19,779 nt of DNA from DASZCR01 sp964246705. GTDB taxonomy: Bacteria; Acidobacteriota; Blastocatellia; Pyrinomonadales; Pyrinomonadaceae. Within the stretch, counting starts at the first letter, position 1, and the number at the start of each line of letters is the position of its first letter. The notes under the pieces were generated by a model. The model saw only the letters and a list, made by a program, of their open reading frames with translations, made no database searches and was not told the origin of the DNA. The translations under genes and the position numbers were made by a program. The stretch covers positions 1-19,779 of the forward strand of contig CAXTRQ010000116.1 of assembly GCA_964246705.1 (NCBI GenBank), given 5' to 3'. Below are positions 1 to 8,200 of the stretch, one piece after another.

Positions 1-1009
1 GTCCCTCTTCCTTCGAGATCGCTCCGCTTCGGATGAGGTCGTTGATGGCGGCCTCGAAGGTGAGCATTCCGTGGACACGTCCGGTCTGCATGGAGGAGGC
101 AATCTGGAAAGCTTTGCCCTCACGAATCAAATTAGCCACCGCCGGAATGTTAACGAGGATTTCAACGACGGGCACGCGACCCTGACCGTCGGCGCGGGGG
201 AGCAGTGCCTGCGCGACGATTCCCCTTAAGCTCTCCGAGAGCATGACGCGAATCTGTGACTGCTGCCCTTCGGGGAACACGTCTATGACGCGATCCACGG
301 TCTTGATGGCGCTATTCGTATGCAGCGTGGCTAAGACGAGATGTCCGGTTTCCGCCGCCGTAATCGCGAGAGAGATGGTTTCTAAATCCCGCAATTCTCC
401 AACCAAGATAATATCGGGGTCTTCTCTGAGTGCTGCCCTGAGGGCATTACTGAATGAGTGTGTATGGCTCGACACTTCTCTCTGGTTAATCAGCGATTGC
501 TCGCTTTGATGGACGAACTCGATGGGGTCTTCGATGGTTATGATGTGGGCTTTCTGTTGCTTGTTGATCGTGTGGATGAGAGAAGCGAGCGTCGTGCTTT
601 TACCTGATCCGGTCGGGCCGGTGACGAGAATCAATCCCTCCGAGGCGTTGATCAGTTCGTGAAGCTGATCGGGCAGACCAAGCTCTTCAATCGTCTGGAT
701 GTGTTCGGGGATGAGTCGGAAGACTGCCCCGATGCCGTTGCGTTGCATGAAGACGTTGACGCGAAATCGGCCAATTCCCGGCACGGGATAACTGAAATCC
801 AATTCAAAATTTTCTTGAAAAATTTCTTTCTGTCTCTCAGACAGAATTTCAAAAATTAATCCATGGCACACTTCCGCTGACACGTTGCGGTATTTCAGCT
901 TGACCATCTCGCCGTGAACGCGCAGGTAAGGGGGAGCACCGCTTGTCAGGTGAATGTCTGAAGCGTTCTGCTGCTTCATCATTGTTAAGAGGTCATCCAA
1001 TCGCGCCAT
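1..1009 (-). CDS. pilT: Type IV pilus retraction ATPase PilT, 3' end cut by the window edge
   Basis: Hexameric secretion-superfamily ATPase at the cytoplasmic base of the type IV pilus. It powers pilin depolymerisation and so twitching, DNA uptake and surface sensing. 336 codons are present and the C-terminus lies beyond base 1. Visible motifs, in order: an N-terminal PAS-like lobe with ASDIHLTSG near residue 16; Walker A GPTGSGKST at residues 131-139; an Asp box and Walker B ending in REDPDIILVGELRD; a His box with TGHLVLATLHTNSA; and NLIREGK late in the protein, matching the AIRNLIRE signature of PilT and separating it from the extension ATPase PilB. The start is the ATG at 1009, just before MARLDDLL, the family's usual opening. 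No clear Shine-Dalgarno precedes it. The gene lies downstream of the HD-GYP and GNAT genes on the same strand, after a gap of 186 nt with its own possible promoter. Family call is very secure; PilT versus PilU is slightly less so. Confidence 0.95.
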   Translation of the reverse strand, partial: MARLDDLLTMMKQQNASDIHLTSGAPPYLRVHGEMVKLKYRNVSAEVCHGLIFEILSERQKEIFQENFELDFSYPVPGIGRFRVNVFMQRNGIGAVFRLIPEHIQTIEELGLPDQLHELINASEGLILVTGPTGSGKSTTLASLIHTINKQQKAHIITIEDPIEFVHQSEQSLINQREVSSHTHSFSNALRAALREDPDIILVGELRDLETISLAITAAETGHLVLATLHTNSAIKTVDRVIDVFPEGQQSQIRVMLSESLRGIVAQALLPRADGQGRVPVVEILVNIPAVANLIREGKAFQIASSMQTGRVHGMLTFEAAINDLIRSGAISKEEG

Positions 1010-1077
1010 GATTTATCGAAAGTAGTTAAGTGGAAGTGCGTGCGAAGGGTTTGGTCGCGCCCGACCGCATCGCACGA

Positions 1078-1086
1078 ATTGTAGCA
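1078..1086 (-). promoter_or_regulatory. Possible extended -10 promoter for pilT
   Basis: The minus strand reads TGC TACAAT here, an extended -10 element with 5 of 6 matches to TATAAT. Transcription would start near 1071 and leave a leader of about 60 nt before the pilT ATG. No good -35 hexamer is present at the normal distance, which is tolerated for extended -10 promoters. Weak evidence. Confidence 0.3.
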
Positions 1087-1159
1087 CAAGCCCCGACGGC
1101 GTTGGCTTTAAATTACCGGCCTTCAATCCTCCCGGGTGACTCGGTTCGGCGCGCTGTTC

Positions 1160-1178
1160 GCCGGTTTTTTTTACCGGC
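1160..1178. repeat. Perfect hairpin after the GNAT gene, possible terminator
   Basis: GCCGGT (1160-1165) pairs perfectly with ACCGGC (1173-1178) around a loop made only of T, or of A when read on the minus strand. It begins 18 nt past the GNAT stop codon. A terminator in the gene's direction would need a T run after the stem, and none is seen on the minus strand, so the hairpin may only stabilise the 3' end of the message or partially terminate before pilT. Confidence 0.35.
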
Positions 1179-1195
1179 TTGATGCCGTGGGCGAG

Positions 1196-2140
1196 CTAGT
1201 AGCGTGCGACGTGGTAAAGGGCGACGGGCGAGAAACCGACGTTGCGGTAAAAGGCATTTGTTCGTTCGTTGTCGGCATCGGCGAGCAGGCATACGGACTG
1301 CCCTCTGTTCAGCAGTCGCCCGCACAAACTACGAAGCGATTGACTGCCGAGGCCGCCACCCCGGATGTCCGGTCGCGTGATAATCGCCTCCAGATAAACC
1401 GCCCGGTCGGTCGCGCTCACAATCTCCGCCTTGAAGGCGATTCCCGCATCGTCGCTCACAACCCAGACGCGGTCTGCCGCGATGCGCGCAGAGATTCTTT
1501 GACGAAAGCCGGTAGGGTCGGAACTGGCGGGATTCACGCCGTAGAGTTCCTCGAACGCACTAATGTTCATGATGGCGATGGCATCGGCTTCGTCAGGCGT
1601 TGCCAGGCGTAAATGTTCGCTCTCCTTGGCTCTCTCTTCGAGCTTCGTCAGAGCCAGCAAAAAGAAGCGTCCGTTTTGCTGAGCGCAGAGGCGGGTTGAG
1701 CGTGCAAGGCGGCGACAAAATTCGGAGGCCAGCGCTTGCTCGCCGAGCACCACTTTAATCTCCGAGGCGTAGTTGCGTCGCGCAATCTGAGCGAACAACT
1801 CGATGCTTTCGACGCTTCCGCTCAACAAGACGTGATGACCGATGAGGGCGATAGCAATCAGTCGCCCGTGAGAGAGACATCCGTAAAATGTCCCACGGTG
1901 CTCAGGGTTCTCGAAACCGTGCTCCGACACCAATCCCATCATCATGACATTCTCAACCGGATGGGCTTTGAGAGCGTCGAGCGCCAGCCGTTCTTCACCG
2001 CGCCGCATGGGGCGCACGCGTATCTGTGCGCTCGAACTCGCGCGTCGCTGCCGCCCGCGCCCGCGTCCTCCGTTCTTCGCTCCGATTGCCAGCCGTCGCG
2101 GTTCGTCCGGCCTGTCAAATATGAATTTGGGGTTAAGCAT
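1196..2140 (-). CDS. GNAT-family N-acetyltransferase with DUF4081-like N-terminal domain
   Basis: A 314-aa putative acetyltransferase; the substrate cannot be read from the sequence. After a basic, low-complexity N-terminus (residues 14-45, rich in Arg and Gly), residues about 38-150 resemble the DUF4081 module found before some GNAT domains. Residues about 175-312 are the GNAT fold: the acetyl-CoA pyrophosphate loop RGGGLGS is at 260-266 and the typical NERTNAFYRNVGF segment at 291-303. The open frame extends further upstream, but I start at the ATG at 2140 because GGGAGG lies 8 nt before it and the earlier region lies inside the HD-GYP coding sequence. The start overlaps the HD-GYP stop by 8 nt, so the two are probably translationally coupled. 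Cytoplasmic, with no signal peptide or membrane segment. The GNAT fold is secure; DUF4081 is recalled by resemblance. Confidence 0.85.
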   Translation of the reverse strand: MLNPKFIFDRPDEPRRLAIGAKNGGRGRGRQRRASSSAQIRVRPMRRGEERLALDALKAHPVENVMMMGLVSEHGFENPEHRGTFYGCLSHGRLIAIALIGHHVLLSGSVESIELFAQIARRNYASEIKVVLGEQALASEFCRRLARSTRLCAQQNGRFFLLALTKLEERAKESEHLRLATPDEADAIAIMNISAFEELYGVNPASSDPTGFRQRISARIAADRVWVVSDDAGIAFKAEIVSATDRAVYLEAIITRPDIRGGGLGSQSLRSLCGRLLNRGQSVCLLADADNERTNAFYRNVGFSPVALYHVARY

Positions 2141-4631
2141 ATTTAATTCCTCCCGGCGCTGCTGTCGGAGTTTCGTCTGTGTCGCCAAACTGCTTGAAGG
2201 AATTGTGTGCAGCCTTGTCCGCCTGAAGCCTTCGCTCAGCTTCTTCGAGTAACTCTTCGAGCGTCTCGCCGTCACGTTTGAGCTGCGCCTGCCCGATGCT
2301 GAGGCCGACATGGATTCCCTCGGCGACGGCGGCGGCGGAGCAGTGCGAGGACACGCTCATCTGAATGCGGACGGCGATTTCACAAATCATCTCGCAGGTC
2401 GCATTGCGGAACAGAGCGATGAACTTATCTCCGGCATAACGGATGAGCATGTCTTCCCGTCGGAGTTGCGCGCGGATGAGTTCGGCAACTTCTTTTAAGA
2501 CCACATCGGCAGTGTGCCGACCGACCTTCTCGTTGACGTGCCGGAAATTGTTGATGTCCAGAGTGAGGAGCGCCAGAGGGTGCTCGTCATCGTCGGCGCG
2601 AATCTGTTCCTGCTCGAAGAAGGCGTAAAAATAGCGCGCGTTGGGCAGCCCCGTCAGTTGATCGGTCAGCGAGTTTCCGCTGTCTTTCTTCTCGATATAA
2701 AGCGACGCTTTGTGAATCGCATCGGCGGTCAGGCTGGCGACCTGTTCGAGCATGTGAAGCTGCTCGGCGGAATAAGCGGACAAGCTCTGCGAGTAGAGCG
2801 CGAGCGCGCCGAGTTTATGATCTCCTTTGACGAGCGGATAGACGGCCAGCGTGCGATACCCTGCCGCCGGACTGCCGAGCGCAGAGAAGTCGAGCGCCGG
2901 GTCGGTATTCGCAAAAGGTTTGTTGTTGGCGAGCACCCAGCCCGTCACACCCTCACCCTGCCGGATGGAGCGACCGCGAAAACTCTCGGCGTTTAATCCT
3001 GTGATGTGCTGCGCGACGGCAGCACCACTGCTCGCGTCCGTCAGATAGACGACGCAGGTCTCGAAGGGCACGACCTTCTCAAGTTTGCTGACGACGACAG
3101 CGAGTGTGTCGTGAACATCGAGAGAACTGGTGAAGGTCTGCGCGATTTCGTAGAGCGCGACAATCTCGTTGCTCGATTGGTGCGCGGCGAGAATCGTCTG
3201 AAGATATTCGGCGGGCTGACTCCCCACGGACTCTTCGGCCAGACCGGCGGCAGGTACAGCCTTGCGGATAGCTTCCGTCTCTTCTATTTCAAGCGGAGTG
3301 AAAGACTGCTGCCCCTTTTTCATCTTGGCAATCTGCTCTTCAAAAGTTGGTAAGTTTTCGATGAAGAGGTCGACAATCTGCGGGTCGTAGTGCTTGCCCT
3401 TGTCCTTTCTGAGAAATTCAACCGCTTGGTCGCGCGTCATGCCCTTGCGATACTGGCGGTCTTCGCGCACCGCGTCGAAGCAGTCGACGACCGTGAGAAT
3501 CCGTGCGGTCAGTGGAATTTGCTCCGCCTTCAGTCCGTCCGGGTAGCCGGTTCCGTCCCAACGCTCATGATGATGGCGCACGACGGGAACGAGCGGGTAA
3601 GGAAATTTGATGCGCTCCAAAATCTGCGCGCCGACGATTGTATGCAACTTCATCTTGTCGAACTCAGCGGCGGTCAGCTTGCCCGGCTTGTTGAGGATGT
3701 AATCGGGCACGGCGATTTTGCCGATGTCGTGGAGGAGCGCGCCCGCGTGCAACGCCTCGATCTCTTTCTCACTGATGCCGAGCAGACGACCGACGCCCTC
3801 CGCATAAATCTGCACGCGCTGAACGTGCTCGTGCGTGATTTGATCTTTGGCGTCGACGGCGGTGGCGAAAGCTTCCAGCGTTCGCATGTGCAGGGCGTGA
3901 GTCTCCTCGCCGTGACGCCGCGCCGCCTCGATGTTTTTGATGTACGGGCGATAGGCGAGGTAGTTCGCCAGCAGCACCGGAATGGTGAAAGAGACCGCCC
4001 AGAAACCGTAGTAATAAATGAGCGCGTTGACGACTGCCGCCGTCAGCATGCCGGAGAAGTAAGTGATGATTCCCCAAGAATAGCTCTCGCGCCACGTCCG
4101 CACCATCGGCCTGCCCGTCTTGAGCGAAACCATCGCCACCACGAAACCGTGATTGATGAACCCCTGTGCCATGGCGAAAAAGCCCAGCCCGAGCACGTAG
4201 CCGAAGAACGCCTCGCGCTGGTGCGCGAGCAGACGCAAGTCACCGAAGAGCAGAACGGAGAGCAGGTTCGACAGGAAGAACGAACAACAAATGAGCGAGA
4301 TGTTGGCGGCGAAGTTCATCCAGAGTTTCGTGAACCGGGCAGACTCGCTGGCCGTCGCCGCTGCCGCCACGAGTATCGCCGCGTCCGCGCCGAACAAGAG
4401 CAGAGTCAGGAAAATAATCGTATCGGAGGCCGTGATGACGCCCTTCTCGCCGGGTATCTGCGAGGTCGGCATCCAACTGCTGGCGACCGCGAAGATGAGG
4501 AGCGCGAGCCAGTGCATGTCGGTCTGCTGGACGTAGACACGCGCCGCCGCCAGCGCGACGACGCCGACGCCGCACGCAATCAGCGCCACTCTGAAGACCA
4601 GCAGGTGTTTATGCCGAGGTGTGTCTTTCAT
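2133..4631 (-). CDS. Membrane HD-GYP phosphodiesterase with GAF and degenerate GGDEF domains
   Basis: An 832-aa c-di-GMP signalling protein. Residues about 7-230 hold seven or so hydrophobic membrane segments, probably a membrane sensor. The HD-GYP domain follows (about 248-420): HDIGK at 301-305, HHHERWDGTGYPDG ending at 366, then TARILTVVDCFDAV, all as expected for an active c-di-GMP hydrolase. Residues about 488-640 look like GAF. A GGDEF fold covers about 653-803 (opening DQLTGLPN), but its signature reads AGDKF instead of GGDEF at 733-737, so cyclase activity is unlikely; the RxxD inhibitory site (RRED, 724-727) is kept. The start is the ATG at 4631, which overlaps the stop of a small upstream ORF as ATGA. 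A longer TTG-started frame exists but adds 17 unlikely residues. It overlaps the GNAT gene at its 3' end. Likely role: lowering c-di-GMP in response to a membrane or GAF signal, plausibly affecting the pili encoded on either side. Confidence 0.93.
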   Translation of the reverse strand: MKDTPRHKHLLVFRVALIACGVGVVALAAARVYVQQTDMHWLALLIFAVASSWMPTSQIPGEKGVITASDTIIFLTLLLFGADAAILVAAAATASESARFTKLWMNFAANISLICCSFFLSNLLSVLLFGDLRLLAHQREAFFGYVLGLGFFAMAQGFINHGFVVAMVSLKTGRPMVRTWRESYSWGIITYFSGMLTAAVVNALIYYYGFWAVSFTIPVLLANYLAYRPYIKNIEAARRHGEETHALHMRTLEAFATAVDAKDQITHEHVQRVQIYAEGVGRLLGISEKEIEALHAGALLHDIGKIAVPDYILNKPGKLTAAEFDKMKLHTIVGAQILERIKFPYPLVPVVRHHHERWDGTGYPDGLKAEQIPLTARILTVVDCFDAVREDRQYRKGMTRDQAVEFLRKDKGKHYDPQIVDLFIENLPTFEEQIAKMKKGQQSFTPLEIEETEAIRKAVPAAGLAEESVGSQPAEYLQTILAAHQSSNEIVALYEIAQTFTSSLDVHDTLAVVVSKLEKVVPFETCVVYLTDASSGAAVAQHITGLNAESFRGRSIRQGEGVTGWVLANNKPFANTDPALDFSALGSPAAGYRTLAVYPLVKGDHKLGALALYSQSLSAYSAEQLHMLEQVASLTADAIHKASLYIEKKDSGNSLTDQLTGLPNARYFYAFFEQEQIRADDDEHPLALLTLDINNFRHVNEKVGRHTADVVLKEVAELIRAQLRREDMLIRYAGDKFIALFRNATCEMICEIAVRIQMSVSSHCSAAAVAEGIHVGLSIGQAQLKRDGETLEELLEEAERRLQADKAAHNSFKQFGDTDETPTAAPGGIKYA

Positions 4632-4843
4632 GATTGATCCCGTTCGACAAATTCGGGGATGGCTTCCGCTCCGGCACGCCAAATTCTCGAAGCCTCAAGA
4701 CGGAGGCTCAAGCCTTCATCTGTCAGGCCGGCATGGACGACGGCTCCCCGCTTTATATATAGCGAGTCGTATGCCATGCGTCTCAAGTTTTTCAGTTGTA
4801 ATTTGCTTTGTGATTTCAGGCAGACGGCGATTTCGCCATTCAT
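4628..4843 (-). CDS. Small hypothetical protein coupled to the HD-GYP gene
   Basis: A 71-codon ORF with no family I recognise. Its main support is position: its TGA stop overlaps the ATG of the HD-GYP gene as ATGA, the usual mark of translational coupling. The product is soluble in appearance, with no membrane segment and no Cys cluster, and a mixed alpha-helical second half (LTDEGLSLRLEASRIWRAG). The start is uncertain. The ATG at 4843 has no clear ribosome site; an internal ATG at 4777, giving 49 residues, has only a weak GAG about 6 nt before it. TTGAGA (4781-4786) and an AT-rich TATATA (4756-4761) on the minus strand could be a promoter inside the ORF, though the 19-nt spacing is poor; if real, the ORF would be no more than leader. 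Real gene or leader are both possible. Confidence 0.4.
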   Translation of the reverse strand: MNGEIAVCLKSQSKLQLKNLRRMAYDSLYIKRGAVVHAGLTDEGLSLRLEASRIWRAGAEAIPEFVERDQS

Positions 4844-5236
4844 GCGGACAGTTCATTCTGACTGCGAACTAGCTTTTTGACCGAACCCCTTTAAGTGGTC
4901 TGACCGAGCACAGCCGTCTATGTCCGCTGCCGGACATGAGCGACAGCGCGGCGCGGCGATTCTCTTTAAACTTTTTGTGAGGTGACGGAGAGACTCCGAT
5001 CCCGCCAATTGCCTGTAAAATATCCCACACGCGCCTTGTCGTCTCTTCCTCTTTCCCGAAGAAAAACTGCTCCGCAGGTCTTCTACCAACGACGCATAGG
5101 GATGTGGCATGTCGCTTGATAAAGAGACGGGTCGGGGTTCGTCCTCCTCATTGAATTAATCGAGTCTCTATCAGCAACGGACAGTGGAACCTCATCAAGC
5201 GTCAGACAGTCCCTCGTGTCGAAAGGTCATAGAGCC
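4844..5236. other. Divergent intergenic region between the HD-GYP group and the S8 protease
   Basis: About 390 nt with no gene I can support. It holds a perfect 7-bp stem-loop, ATGTCCG-CTGC-CGGACAT, at 4920-4937, which lies 5' of the minus-strand genes and could be an operator or leader hairpin. It also holds an imperfect inverted repeat, TGATAAAGAGAC (5117-5128) and GTCTCTATCA (5164-5173), in front of the protease gene. No convincing -35/-10 pair is visible on either strand. An 85-codon minus-strand frame (4853-5110) lacks a ribosome site and is not called. Confidence 0.5.
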
Positions 5237-8200
5237 ATGAGCCGAACAAAGAAATCAGGAATTTTCATCGCCGCGATGCTCCTGTCGAGCTTGCTTAACG
5301 CGAGCGTCCTTCTCCCCTTGTCGGTCGGAGCGCGTGTGCAAACCCGCGTTGAAAATTCCCAACCCACGGAAAAAGCTCTCCCGCGCACGAAGTTGCCGGA
5401 CGACCTGCGGTCGCTGATTGACACGAACCGCGAAACGGGACGCCTCCAAAACGTGATTGTGCAGTTGGCTGAACGCCCGACAGAGCTTCAAGTCCGCCTC
5501 ATCGAAAATCACGGCGGACGAGTCCGACACCAATTCGAGAGCATTAACGCACTACTCGTCGAGTTGCCGCTTTCGCGCATTGACGCGCTGGCCTCAGAAG
5601 AGTGCGTCGTCTTTATCACACCGGACAGGAAAGTTGAGCGAACGATGGCCGCGACCGCGCGTCTGGTCGGCGCGGACGGCCTCTGGAAGAAGTCCAAGAT
5701 TGATGCCGAAGAAAACGATCACGATGACGACGACCGCAGTGATAGTGATAACAAATACAAGGCCGTCGACGGCAAAGGCATCGGCATCGCAATTATTGAT
5801 TCGGGCGTGAATCCCCAGAACAGAGACTTTGATAGACCTATCTTTGGCAGTCGGATTGTGTCCTCGAAGGATTTCATCGGCAATTCGACGGGGCGTCCGG
5901 TGCAAGGGACGAGAGGGCAGGACAGCTACGACGATTTCGGGCACGGCACTGCCGTCGCCGGAGTCGCCGCCGGAAACGGTTGGGGATCGCGGCAGAAAGA
6001 TAGCAGCGGTGTCGAGTGGTATCCCGGCAATTACGGCGACTTTTCGGGAATCGCGCCGAAAGCCAACATCATTTCCGTCAAAGCCATCAACTTTCAGGGC
6101 GAGAGCACGATCAGCACAGTTATTCAATCTATTGATTACGTCATCTCGATCAAATCGAAGTTCAACATCAAAGTGCTCAATCTGAGCCTCGGCACGGCGG
6201 TCATGCAGAGCTACAAAGTTGACCCGCTCTGTCAGGCCGTCGAGCGTGCGGTGGCGAGCGGCATTGTCGTCGTCTGCGCAGCTGGCAACTGGGGGCATAA
6301 CGATGTCGTGACCGGCATGGACGCGTCGGGCAAGCCCATCTACCAGACTATCTATGGCGGCATTCATAGCCCCGGCAACGATCCCAAAGTGATTACGGTC
6401 GGCGCGACCAAAGACCCACAGCAAACGCTGGAAACTTGGAGCGGCGTCTGGAACAGCACGCCGACGCCAACCGTCCAAATCAGTCCGAATCCGAATCCGC
6501 TCCGCCGCTCCGACCTCGAAGTGGCCTCCTACAGTTCACACGGCCCGTCCCTGATTGACGGCATCATGAAGCCCGATTTGGTCGCGCCCGGAACGAAAAT
6601 CGTCGCGGCTGGGACGCTCAGCCAAGCCACGCTCCCGGATCAGATTCTACCCAACGCGGTGATGCCCCTGAAGTCTAAGTCCAACTCGGCAATCCCGAAA
6701 ATGTACACACAGTTTACAGGGACATCCTTCGCCGCCCCGGTCGTCTCAGGTATCGTCGCGCTGATGATGCAGGCCAACTCGCGGCTCACCCCCGCGCAGG
6801 TCAAAGGCATCCTGCGCCTGACAGCGCAACAACTCCCGTCGCTCGCTTCCAAAAGCCAGATTGAGCGCACGCTGGCGGAAGGCGCGGGACTGGTCAACGC
6901 GTATGCGGCTGTCCGTCTAGCGCAGAACGTCCGTCCTGATGCCGACCGCGCGACTGCCGGTCAGAGCCTTCTTAAAGCAGGAGTGACGTTGAGCAAACTC
7001 GACCAAGACCTCAAGCTGAAACTATATGACAAGTCGGGGCGCTTACTTGAATATGCTGTGCTCAACAGCGGCCTGATTCTCGCCGACGGCTTGATTCTTG
7101 CAGACGGACTCATCCTCGCCGATGGTTTGATTCTTGCAGACGGACTCATCCTCGCAGACGGACTCATCCTCGCCGACGGACTCATCCTCGCCGACAACAG
7201 TGTGTGGCCTAGCGGCCTGATTCTCGCCGACAGTTATATCAGGGATAATGCTCTCAGAAGTTCCGGCGGCCAGACGCTCCTCGCGCAGACTCCCGCGACC
7301 GGCGGCGTGCAGTCGTCAACCGCACGCTTCTACGCTGACGGTCTGATAGCCTCGACGGGCAACATGGCCGGAAGCACTATCTTCTCGCCCGAAGCGCGTA
7401 ACACTTGGGGCACGAGCGTCCTCGATCCGCGCTCACTACCGGCGGGCGTCGGCGTCAAAGACCCGACCCTCATGACCGGCAAGGACAATACGCCTATCAC
7501 CGGCACTACCGTCATTAACGGCACGAGCACTCTCTATCCCGGCGCACCGACACAGGCTCCGCCGAAGGCTGTGCAATTCAGTCTGTCGCAGTACGACGCA
7601 TCCGAAGCGGACGGGCTGGCCGTCGTGACCGTCACGCGCTCCGGCGACACTTCAGGCCCCGGCACGGTTTCTTACATGACCACCAACGGCACGGCGTCCG
7701 ACCGCTCCGACTATCTCAAGGCGGGCGGGACACTCTCTTTCGCGTCCGGCGAAAAAAGCAAGAGTTTCAACATTCTGATTACTGATGACGCGATGATCGA
7801 AGAGGACGAGACGATCAACATCACGCTGACCGACGCGTCCGGCTTTAATCAGGGCGTTCCAAGCACAGCGATTCTCAGGATCGTGGATAACGACACTAAC
7901 GCGGCTGCGCCCAACCCGATAGACGACCCGGCATTTTTCGCGCGCCAGCAATACATGGACTTCCTCAATCGCCTGCCAGACGACTCAGGACTGCCCTTCT
8001 GGACGAATGAGATTACGGTCTGTGGCTCTGACGTGAATTGTCTCGAAGCGAAACGCGTCAATGTCTCAGCCGCTTTCTTCCTCTCGACCGAGTTTCAGGA
8101 GACAGGTTTTCTTCTCCACCGTTTCTATAAAGCGTCGTTCAACCGGATGCCGCGTCTCGAAGAGTTTCTGCCTCAGACGCAGGCGCTCAGCCAGAACGTA

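Noticed and set aside
3390..4637. A 415-codon plus-strand open frame
   Set aside because: It lies entirely antisense to the HD-GYP gene, has an Arg/Glu/Asp-rich composition typical of reverse-strand frames in GC-rich genes, and shows no domain.
4853..5110. An 85-codon minus-strand frame with four Cys
   Set aside because: No ribosome site before its ATG, mixed codon choice, and no family resemblance; the Cys spacing is not a clear zinc motif.
5594..6478. A 294-codon minus-strand open frame
   Set aside because: Antisense to the catalytic domain of the S8 protease, whose motifs are unmistakable on the plus strand.
7070..7195. 18-bp tandem repeats considered as a CRISPR-like or minisatellite array
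   Set aside because: The units are contiguous without spacers and exactly in frame with the protease, all encoding the same hexapeptide, so this is a protein repeat.
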